DNA of 5,676 nt. Source: Cellvibrionales bacterium UBA5860. Its GTDB lineage: Bacteria; Pseudomonadota; Gammaproteobacteria; Pseudomonadales; Porticoccaceae. Below are positions 1 through 4,750 of this stretch, in pieces. The first letter of the stretch is position 1. Each line of letters begins with the position of its first letter. The position numbers were made by a program, and so were the translations under genes. Location of the stretch: the NCBI GenBank assembly GCA_002431545.1, contig DJFY01000010.1:18221-23896 (forward strand). Reading direction: 5' to 3'. Under the pieces are notes generated by a model, which saw nothing but the letters and a program-made list of their open reading frames with translations, was not told the origin of the DNA and searched no databases.

Positions 1-18
1 TGTAAAGAATCAGTTTCC

Positions 19-393
19 ATGGAATCCCATATCAGCACAATTGACGCCATTACCTTTGTCACCTCCGATATGCAAGACAGTGTGGCTTTTTACCAGAACC
101 TGGGAATGAGGGTGCGTTACGGTGGCGAGACTGCACAATTTACCAGCCTGTCGGCGGGAAATTGCCACGTTAATCTAGTGCGCGGCGATCCCCTGGAAAA
201 CGGCTTTTGGGGCCGGGTTATTTTTTTTGTCGACGATGTGGATGCGACGTATCGCCAGGTTTTGGCGGCAGGTTACAACACAGAAACTGAACCTGCGGAC
301 GGGAGTTGGGGTGAGCGCTACTTCCATGTGCGCGACCCGGACGGTAACGAATTGAGTTTTGCCCGGCGCCTGGACGCCGGAGCAGAGCAGTGA
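19..393 (+). CDS. VOC-superfamily (glyoxalase/bleomycin-resistance fold) protein
   Basis: A 124-residue protein with the paired beta-alpha-beta-beta-beta modules of the vicinal oxygen chelate superfamily, one at about residues 8-55 and one at about 65-116. The clearest signature is in the second module, where W97-G98-E99-R100 leads into VRDPDGNEL (104-112). E111 sits where VOC metalloenzymes usually place a glutamate ligand. In the first module the usual N-terminal His ligand is not evident (T13 or nearby), so metal binding and catalysis are uncertain. Length is normal for a one-domain VOC protein, which normally dimerises in the cytoplasm. Substrate cannot be read: family members include glyoxalases, extradiol dioxygenases, epimerases and antibiotic-binding proteins. 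The ATG at 19 gives a typical N-terminus, but the frame stays open to the window edge and no strong Shine-Dalgarno is visible, so a start further upstream is possible. An acyl-CoA synthetase gene follows 86 bases downstream on the same strand, suggesting shared transcription. Confidence 0.88.
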   Translation: MESHISTIDAITFVTSDMQDSVAFYQNLGMRVRYGGETAQFTSLSAGNCHVNLVRGDPLENGFWGRVIFFVDDVDATYRQVLAAGYNTETEPADGSWGERYFHVRDPDGNELSFARRLDAGAEQ

Positions 394-399
394 ACGAGC

Positions 400-431
400 G
401 GGTCTTGTGGTTCCTGCACTAGGCAAGACCC
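400..431 (+). other. intercistronic stem-loop between VOC and acyl-CoA synthetase genes
   Basis: GGGTCTTG at 400-407 is perfectly complementary to CAAGACCC at 424-431. Inside the 16-base loop, CCT (413-415) can pair with AGG (421-423) to extend the hairpin. No T-run follows on either strand, so it does not look like an intrinsic terminator. It begins 7 bases after the VOC stop codon and ends 48 bases before the next start. It could stabilise or mark the 3' end of the upstream cistron, adjust relative expression of the two genes, or be a protein-binding palindrome. The pairing is seen; the role is inferred. Confidence 0.5.
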
Positions 432-465
432 CGTTGCGGCAATAGACTACAGCGATTTGACAGAC

Positions 466-473
466 AGGGGAGG
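466..473 (+). promoter_or_regulatory. ribosome binding site of the acyl-CoA synthetase
   Basis: The purine run AGGGGAGG lies 6 bases before the ATG at 480, close to the AGGAGG consensus and at good spacing. It fixes that ATG as the start. No convincing sigma-70 promoter is visible in the 86-base gap, which favours read-through from the VOC gene. Confidence 0.75.
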
Positions 474-479
474 CAGACT

Positions 480-2033
480 ATGTACCCGGGAACTTGGGCA
501 GAAAAATCACCGGAAAAGGCCGCGGTTATCGAGGCGCGCAGCGGTAAACAGATCACCTACCGGCAACTCGACGACTACTCGAACCAGCTCGCGCAGTTGA
601 TGTGGGACAAGGGCCTACGCCGCGGGGATCACGTGGCTATCTTTATGGAGAACAACCTCCGTTATTTTGATGTGATGTGGGCTGCGCTGCGCTCGGGGCT
701 GTACCTGACCACCATTAATCGTTATCTCACGGATGAAGAGGCGGGTTATATTCTTGATAATTGCGAAGCGAAGATTCTCATCACGTCCCATGCCCTGGGT
801 GATGTGGCGGCAAACCTGCACCGGTTCGCGCCGAACTGTCACACCTGGCTGATGGTGGATGGCGTTGTCGACGGTTACGAGTCTTACGAAGAGGCGATCG
901 ATCGCTATCCAGCCCGGTGCCTCGAAGAAGAGCCTGCAGGGCAGTACATGCTGTATAGCTCGGGGACCACCGGGCGGCCCAAGGGCGTGATCAAACCGCT
1001 GGCAAAGCGAAGTATCAGCGAAGATGCGGGTCCGGTTGCCGCCCTGCAAAAAAATCTCTGGCATGTAGATGAGCGCTGCATCTACCTGTCTCCCGCGCCG
1101 ATGTACCACTCGGCACCGCTTTCATTTTGTACTGGCATAACAGCACAAGGCGGCACTGTCGTCATGATGCCAAAATTCGATGAGGTCGGGGCTCTGGAGG
1201 CGATCGAGAAATATCGAGTGACACACAGCCAGTGGGTGCCCACCATGTTTACGCGCATGCTAAAAATGCCTGAGGAAGAACGCACGCGCTTTGATTTATC
1301 TTCGCATCAGGTGGCCTTGCATGCCGCGGCGCCCTGTCCGGAAGGCATCAAGCGACAGATGTTTGACTGGTGGGGGCCGATCATTTACGAATATTACGGC
1401 GGTACAGAACTCAATGGCTTGACACACTGTGGCCCCGAGGAGTGGCTGGCGCATCCCGGTTCGGTCGGTAAGCCCATCCTGGGGACGTTGCACATTTGTG
1501 ATGAAGACGGCCAGGAGTTGCCCGCAGGCGAGACAGGTATCGTCTATTTTGAAATGCCTTACATGCCTTTTGAGTATTACAAGGAGCCCGACAAGACCAG
1601 GGACTCTCAACATCCCAAGCACGACAACTGGTCAGCGCTTGGCGACGTGGGCTATCTCGATGAGGACGGGTTTTTGTATCTGACGGACCGGGCGACGTTC
1701 ATGATCATCTCCGGCGGCGTCAATATCTACCCACAGGAAATCGAGGACGCGCTTATCCTTCATGAAAAAGTAGCTGACGTTGCCGTGGTGGGTGTCCCCA
1801 ACGAAGAGATGGGCGAGGAGGTCAAGGCCGTAGTTCAGCCGGCGAAGGATGTCGAGCAGAGCGAGGAACTGGCGGCGGAAATTCTTGCTTATGCGCGGGA
1901 ACATATCTCCCACTACAAATGCCCGCGCAGCGTGGACTTTATGGAAGAACTGCCGCGTTTGCCGACAGGAAAGCTCTACAAGCGATTGATCAAGGACCGC
2001 TATTGGGGCAAACACGACTCGCGTATTGTGTAG
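480..2033 (+). CDS. AMP-forming acyl-CoA synthetase (ANL superfamily; fatty-acid/carboxylate-CoA ligase)
   Basis: A 517-residue cytoplasmic enzyme that activates a carboxylic acid with ATP to an acyl-adenylate and transfers it to CoA. The adenylate-forming core motifs are present in order: P-loop YSSGTTGRPKG (159-169), YGGTE (306-310), GDVGYLDEDG (388-397), the hinge segment with DR (403-404) and SGGVNIYPQEIE (411-422), and the C-terminal PTGK with the expected catalytic Lys498. Length is normal and the frame is intact. In the hinge segment the common RKKDMI pattern reads RATFMI (404-409), so the usual Asp is Phe407. As I recall, this RATFMIISGG form is characteristic of one FadD4-like branch of acyl-CoA synthetases and is not damage. 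The substrate is not readable; medium- or long-chain, sterol side-chain or aromatic acids are all possible. A good Shine-Dalgarno supports the start. The gene probably shares a transcript with the upstream VOC gene. Confidence 0.96.
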   Translation: MYPGTWAEKSPEKAAVIEARSGKQITYRQLDDYSNQLAQLMWDKGLRRGDHVAIFMENNLRYFDVMWAALRSGLYLTTINRYLTDEEAGYILDNCEAKILITSHALGDVAANLHRFAPNCHTWLMVDGVVDGYESYEEAIDRYPARCLEEEPAGQYMLYSSGTTGRPKGVIKPLAKRSISEDAGPVAALQKNLWHVDERCIYLSPAPMYHSAPLSFCTGITAQGGTVVMMPKFDEVGALEAIEKYRVTHSQWVPTMFTRMLKMPEEERTRFDLSSHQVALHAAAPCPEGIKRQMFDWWGPIIYEYYGGTELNGLTHCGPEEWLAHPGSVGKPILGTLHICDEDGQELPAGETGIVYFEMPYMPFEYYKEPDKTRDSQHPKHDNWSALGDVGYLDEDGFLYLTDRATFMIISGGVNIYPQEIEDALILHEKVADVAVVGVPNEEMGEEVKAVVQPAKDVEQSEELAAEILAYAREHISHYKCPRSVDFMEELPRLPTGKLYKRLIKDRYWGKHDSRIV

Positions 2034-2156
2034 TTGCTAATGCCCTGGCTCTAGATTGCCCGTGCATGACTTACTTTCGGAAGCTGTTTTTCGGGCCACT
2101 ATGTCCACGCAGGATTTATGTGTCCAGATGGGATTTACTTCCAGTTCAGCTTCACG

Positions 2157-2202
2157 TCGGGGCAAGCCCATCGCCATAGAGAAGCTGGTTGCCCGAGCTT
2201 TT
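2157..2202 (+). terminator. possible rho-independent terminator after the acyl-CoA synthetase
   Basis: GGGCAA at 2160-2165 pairs with TTGCCC at 2189-2194. The stem can grow by TC (2157-2158) with GA (2195-2196) if one G is bulged. TTTT follows at 2199-2202. The loop is long (23 bases), the T-run is short, and the site lies about 125 bases beyond the stop codon, so this is weak. The rest of the 2034-2269 spacer between the two convergent genes shows no credible gene, and I saw no better terminator for either gene there. Confidence 0.3.
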
Positions 2203-2269
2203 GATGCCTTGGGCCGCTTGCTTCAGGGTAGCCCCGCCCGAGACACGTCAGTGATATCGAACAGGGTGG

Positions 2270-2827
2270 TTAGGGCATTGCCTCCATAAAGGATCTGAAT
2301 TTGTGGTGTGCGCGCACAAACCATGCGGCCGTGGCCTTGGCTTCGCCGGCAAATATCAATTTCGGATAACGGCTAATCACCTCGTCGAGAACATCTTTTT
2401 GTTTGTCATGCATGTCGACAAAAAAGAGATGCCGCCCTGCATCGAGCTCCTTTTCGAATTGTTTGAACTGGTAATGCGGTTCCTGGATACCCAAAAAACC
2501 GCCTTCCCAGGTGCAAAAGCCCAGTACGACGATGGCGAGACAGATAAAGGGAATCCACGTCCACGACTCCGGTAGTCCCGAGAAGTAGGCGCCGACGAGT
2601 ACAAGGGGGGCGGCGATAAGACCGACAACGGCGCCGCGTTTCATAGATCTGACGACGTCTGTTCGCATTACCGCCTCGACTTCGTGGAGATGCTCATGAC
2701 TGGTCACGCCCGCATCATCTCTGCTTAGAACATGTATTTGCGGGGCCACCAGCCCGGCGGTTTCCAGTTCCGCTTCGATACGGTCCAGTTCGTCCAGGTC
2801 TTCACTGATAAAATAGTAGCGTTTCAT
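2270..2827 (-). CDS. two-helix membrane protein of unknown function (gammaproteobacterial conserved family)
   Basis: A 185-residue protein in three parts. The N-terminal soluble region (1-62) starts MKRYYFISEDLDELDRIEAE and contains a QIHVLSRDD segment (30-38). Two hydrophobic helices follow, about 65-83 and 90-107, separated by a short turn (GLPESWTW, 84-91). The C-terminal soluble region (about 112-185) contains GRHLFFVDMHDKQ (131-143) and a helix leading to PKLIFAGE (155-162). The two soluble parts resemble alpha-beta halves that may pack together at the membrane face. I recall very similar proteins in Pseudomonas and other gammaproteobacteria, labelled hypothetical, magnesium transporter or 'NAD/FAD-utilizing enzyme'. 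No nucleotide-binding motif or transporter signature is visible, so I do not adopt those names. A strong Shine-Dalgarno supports the ATG. The gene stands alone, convergent with the acyl-CoA synthetase and downstream of an AT-rich spacer. Confidence 0.85.
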   Translation of the reverse strand: MKRYYFISEDLDELDRIEAELETAGLVAPQIHVLSRDDAGVTSHEHLHEVEAVMRTDVVRSMKRGAVVGLIAAPLVLVGAYFSGLPESWTWIPFICLAIVVLGFCTWEGGFLGIQEPHYQFKQFEKELDAGRHLFFVDMHDKQKDVLDEVISRYPKLIFAGEAKATAAWFVRAHHKFRSFMEAMP

Positions 2828-3239
2828 TAGAAAACCTCCAGTAACAATCAGCTCAAGGCGCGCGACAGTACGAAAATTGCGTTGTAATTTCGTGTTTATT
2901 CAAATAAGAAATAACGTTAATTTTCCGCCGCTAACTGCACTATAGACAATTTATTTTTAGCAGGTTTCAAAAGTTAAACTTGGGGGTTTATTATTTGGCT
3001 ATTTAAAAAATAATTTTTATATCTATATCAGATATGCCTGTCATTTTTTGAATACTTTGGGAGATGGTTTTCCGACGGAGATCAACAACAAAATTTATGG
3101 TGGCCTGTCGCGGTAAAAACAGCGCGTCCCAGCCTTTGCCTGTGCTTTGCGCAGTCCTGCTGCGAATTACACGAGCGGAAAGACTCAAGTTTGATCCGAA
3201 AATTTCATGGATTGATCCGGACAACAACGCTGCAGCGGG
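2828..3239. other. 412-base spacer, AT-rich in its middle, no convincing gene
   Basis: The stretch from about 2880 to 3060 is strikingly richer in A and T than the genes either side, with runs such as TTTAAAAAATAATTTTTATA near 3002-3021. It probably holds the promoter of the minus-strand gene starting at 2827. A minus-strand TATAGT (complement of 2939-2944) could be a -10 box, but no good -35 stands 16-18 bases upstream of it and the leader would be about 105 bases. A small AT-only hairpin, ATATCT (3019-3024) with AGATAT (3030-3035), lies downstream of the MBL gene on the minus strand. A T-rich stretch follows it, but the stem is too weak to call a terminator. Short reading frames at 3003-3227 (minus) and 3064-3243 (plus) lack ribosome binding sites and recognisable motifs. 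Confidence 0.6.
2834..2840 (-). promoter_or_regulatory. ribosome binding site of the two-helix membrane protein
   Basis: On the minus strand TGGAGGT lies about 7 bases before the ATG whose first base is 2827. It is a near-perfect Shine-Dalgarno and decides the start. Confidence 0.8.
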
Positions 3240-3977
3240 TTAGAGATGATCGAGTAGCCCATCGCCCTCAAAAACCGCGCCGTGGCCAGGATAAACAGCT
3301 TTTGGTTCTCGGGATTTCAGTCGGGCCATCGAGCGCTTGAGTTGGGTCGGGTTGGAGAATATGGCAGGAGCCACGAGTCGACCCTTGCTGGTGCTGCCTA
3401 GCAAGGTGTCGCCACTGATCAGGGTGTGCGTCGGCCGGTGAAAGTAACAACAACTGTCCCAGGAGTGTCCTGGTGTATGAATGACCTCCCAGTCTTCAAA
3501 GCCTGGCAGGCTGGTTTTATTTTTTAAACGGTAGTCGGGTTTGCCGTCGAAGTCTTCACGGGGTTGGTCCGATTCCGGTAAATAGGACGGTAATAATTTT
3601 GCCTGCGCGTCCCTTCGAGGATTGGCATACATGGTCCAGGCGCGCGGCCTCATGCCCTCGATGGCCGCAGTGCCCAGTCGGAACAGGATACCGGCTGGAT
3701 CGTTAATGAATTTCAATAGTGGCGACTGGGTGGCATAAGGCACTCCCAATTTGGCATGGCAAATGGCGGCCAGTTTAACTATGCCACCGCTGTGATCCGG
3801 GTCGCCGTGGGTGCATACCACGAGTTCGACGTCGGTCGGATGACGTCCCAGGACTTCGCGAATGTAACCCAGGACGTATTTCTCGCCGCGCCAGGAGGCG
3901 TCGACCACGAGTAGTCCGTGCTGGTCTTCTATGACGTAGCTGTTGACGTGACGTCCCTTGACCTGGTGTATTTCCAT
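3240..3977 (-). CDS. metallo-beta-lactamase-fold hydrolase with an HxDxDH metal motif
   Basis: A 245-residue MBL-fold protein, probably a cytoplasmic hydrolase, as no signal peptide is seen. Fold landmarks in order are the opening strands with GLLVVDASW (21-29), THGDPDHSGG (56-65), TPGHSWDS (168-175), SGDTL (188-192) and YPGHG (229-233). Likely metal ligands are H57, D61, H62, H171, D190 and H232. The usual HxHxDH motif here reads H57-G-D59-P-D61-H62, so the second His is Asp. I recall THGDxDH forms in several MBL branches, so this is more likely a subfamily trait than a defect. The general layout resembles glyoxalase II or lactonase-type hydrolases, but the substrate (thioester, lactone or other ester) cannot be assigned. 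No clear Shine-Dalgarno precedes the ATG; the N-terminus MEIHQVKGRHVNSYVIED nevertheless looks like a complete MBL start. Its own promoter is likely, because a TATAAT box lies 36 bases upstream. Confidence 0.93.
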   Translation of the reverse strand: MEIHQVKGRHVNSYVIEDQHGLLVVDASWRGEKYVLGYIREVLGRHPTDVELVVCTHGDPDHSGGIVKLAAICHAKLGVPYATQSPLLKFINDPAGILFRLGTAAIEGMRPRAWTMYANPRRDAQAKLLPSYLPESDQPREDFDGKPDYRLKNKTSLPGFEDWEVIHTPGHSWDSCCYFHRPTHTLISGDTLLGSTSKGRLVAPAIFSNPTQLKRSMARLKSREPKAVYPGHGAVFEGDGLLDHL

Positions 3978-3990
3978 TTTGGGCCGCGCT

Positions 3991-4051
3991 TGAACAAGGA
4001 TTTCGGCGCGGGATTATACAGGACGGCGACCGGCCTATTAGCGCTTGTTCA
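3991..4051. repeat. 8-bp inverted repeat flanking the MBL promoter
   Basis: TGAACAAG at 3991-3998 is the exact reverse complement of CTTGTTCA at 4044-4051. The two arms lie on either side of the TATAAT box. The left arm is itself part of an imperfect palindrome, CTTGAACAAG (3989-3998, CTTG-nn-CAAG). The arm centres are 53 bases apart, about five helical turns, as would suit two operator half-sites bound by one looping regulator. Chance is a real alternative for an 8-base match. Confidence 0.35.
4013..4041 (-). promoter_or_regulatory. likely sigma-70 promoter of the MBL hydrolase
   Basis: On the minus strand a perfect TATAAT (complement of 4013-4018) lies 35-40 bases before the start codon. 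With a 17-base spacer the -35 element is CTAATA (complement of 4036-4041), a weak 3 of 6 match to TTGACA. Transcription would start near 4005-4006, giving a leader of just under 30 bases. The weak -35 suggests a low-level or activator-assisted promoter. Confidence 0.5.
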
Positions 4052-4102
4052 CACTAAACGGATTACTCCTGCCGGGAGCGGTTTTCTCGTCCGACTCTTT
4101 AT

Positions 4103-4132
4103 TTCACAAATTTAGAAGGCGTGCGGTGTAGT
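4103..4132 (+). promoter_or_regulatory. possible plus-strand sigma-70 promoter
   Basis: TTCACA (4103-4108, 5 of 6 to TTGACA) is followed after 18 bases by TGTAGT (4127-4132, 4 of 6 to TATAAT). It fires towards the hairpin at 4171-4194, with a predicted start near 4139. It may instead be a distant promoter for the oxidoreductase gene at 4751, in which case two terminator-like stems would lie in its leader. Confidence 0.3.
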
Positions 4133-4138
4133 GAGTCT

Positions 4139-4194
4139 TCATAAACAATTGATAATGCTGGTGGGTGGAAAAAGGGCCTCGACCCTTTCTTTTT
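4139..4194 (+). ncRNA. candidate short RNA between promoter-like pair and terminator
   Basis: This segment is bounded by the promoter-like pair at 4103-4132 and the terminator-like hairpin at 4171-4194, and contains no credible reading frame. If transcription reads through, the second hairpin would give a product ending near 4294, about 156 bases. It matches no RNA family I recognise. The only evidence is the arrangement of signals, so this is a hypothesis. Confidence 0.2.
4171..4194. terminator. intrinsic terminator-like hairpin, usable on both strands
   Basis: AAAGGG (4171-4176) pairs with CCCTTT (4183-4188) across a 6-base loop, followed by C and TTTTT (4190-4194). On the minus strand the same stem is followed by a short T-run from the A's just before 4171, so it could stop transcription in both directions. 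No recognised gene ends next to it: the MBL gene is transcribed away from it on the left, and the oxidoreductase gene starts more than 550 bases to the right. Confidence 0.55.
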
Positions 4195-4264
4195 ACATAG
4201 AAGGGCTTGCGGCTAATAAGCGCCACTCGGCATTGCTCGTTGCTTAATTGCAATAACCAAACGA

Positions 4265-4294
4265 CACGCCTCGCGCTGTGATTGGCGTGCTTTT
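4265..4294 (+). terminator. second terminator-like hairpin
   Basis: CACGCC (4265-4270) pairs with GGCGTG (4284-4289), and TC (4271-4272) with GA (4280-4281) can extend the stem if TT at 4282-4283 is bulged. A C and TTTT (4291-4294) follow. The short T-run makes it weaker than the hairpin about 95 bases upstream. It too has no recognised gene before it. Confidence 0.4.
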
Positions 4295-4321
4295 AGCCAT
4301 AACAGGAACAACTCATTTAGC

Positions 4322-4341
4322 GTTAACAGGCCCTGGTTAAC
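4322..4341. promoter_or_regulatory. imperfect palindrome GTTAAC...GTTAAC, candidate operator
   Basis: GTTAACAGG and CCTGGTTAAC form an almost perfect inverted repeat with one unpaired G and a single central C. The same bases give a direct repeat of GTTAACAG at 4322-4329 and 4336-4343, 14 bases apart. A third TAACAG lies at 4300-4305. Symmetry of this size in a regulatory region suggests binding by a dimeric regulator. No regulator gene lies in the window to assign. Confidence 0.35.
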
Positions 4342-4719
4342 AGTGTGGATTTTCTAGTCGAACGGGGTTTTCACGTACTTGTCAGATCTGTCTTGAGCGC
4401 CGGTGCTTCTTCCTCTAGTGAGCCGACCGTCTGTCTGTTGGTGGCGCAATCCTTTCTGGCTGTGTGGCGATAGCTAACGCGATCCTGGGGCCGTAGAAGG
4501 TATTGTGTGTCGCAATATCCTTTCCGTATGCCCCACGCTGCTTTCTGCCTGTGGCCCGCCAGGTAGAGTTCCCGAACGCGACAGGCTGCTTCGCCGCAGG
4601 CGTGCCAATTTACCAACTCAAAAAAAAGCAGGCGTGGCCGGTAATCAGGTACGGCGTGGGAGTCCTGCTCATAAGAAAACCGGCGTCTATGAAACAGGTG
4701 GTGCAAAAGAGACTAGACT

Positions 4720-4736
4720 CACTTGATACCACTTGA
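4720..4736 (+). repeat. tandem heptamer CACTTGA, 10-base period, before the oxidoreductase gene
   Basis: CACTTGA occurs at 4720-4726 and again at 4730-4736, exactly 10 bases apart, so both copies face the same side of the helix. The second copy ends 14 bases before the ATG at 4751. It could be a pair of binding sites for a regulator of this gene, or coincidence. Confidence 0.3.
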
Positions 4737-4750
4737 AAGCGAGAGAAAAA

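Larger units (their letters stand above)
3978..4750. other. 773-base divergent intergenic region without a recognisable gene
   Basis: This region separates the minus-strand MBL gene from the plus-strand oxidoreductase gene. It contains the MBL promoter, the promoter-like pair, two terminator-like stems and the repeats listed individually. From about 4345 to 4720 I see little beyond loose repetition: CGCAAT-CCTTTC at 4445-4456 recurs as CGCAATATCCTTTC at 4511-4524. The open frames here (4371-4706 minus; 4503-4736 and 4505-4726 plus) are rich in Arg, Cys and His, lack ribosome binding sites and show no family motifs. They look like shadow or decayed sequence. No clear -35/-10 pair was found just before the oxidoreductase gene. 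Confidence 0.6.

Noticed and set aside
615..1109. Long minus-strand frame inside the acyl-CoA synthetase gene
   Set aside because: It is a shadow of a gene with all its family motifs in the plus frame, and has no motif of its own.
2056..2289. Plus-strand 77-codon frame after the acyl-CoA synthetase
   Set aside because: It has a TTG start (or ATG at 2101), no Shine-Dalgarno, and overlaps the 3' end of the better-supported minus-strand gene. No motif is recognised.
3005..3035. AT-only hairpin as terminator of the MBL gene on the minus strand
   Set aside because: The stem has almost no GC pairs and the T-run is displaced by several bases, so it would be unstable and inefficient.
3003..3227. 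Minus-strand 74-codon frame just downstream of the MBL gene
   Set aside because: It depends on a TTG start without a ribosome binding site and runs into AT-rich DNA. The composition looks like random translation.
3064..3243. Plus-strand 59-codon frame ending in a TAG that overlaps the MBL stop codon
   Set aside because: It has an ATG and a plausible-looking C-terminal end, but the purine run abuts the ATG with no spacing, no family is recognisable, and other frames over the same bases are equally open.
4345..4375. Sequence around TCGAACGGGG considered as a tRNA T-arm
   Set aside because: No acceptor, D or anticodon stems can be built around it.
4371..4706. Minus-strand 111-codon frame in the divergent intergenic region
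   Set aside because: It is rich in Arg, His and Cys with no ordered hydrophobic pattern and no ribosome binding site, as expected for a chance frame.
4503..4736. Plus-strand 77-codon frame before the oxidoreductase gene
   Set aside because: Another frame at 4505-4726 is equally open over the same bases, neither has a ribosome binding site, and neither resembles a known family.
4733..4750. Alternative TTG start for the LLM oxidoreductase
   Set aside because: It would add six residues not typical of the family. The ATG at 4751 has a purine-rich site at good spacing and gives the normal MKVGAIFP start.
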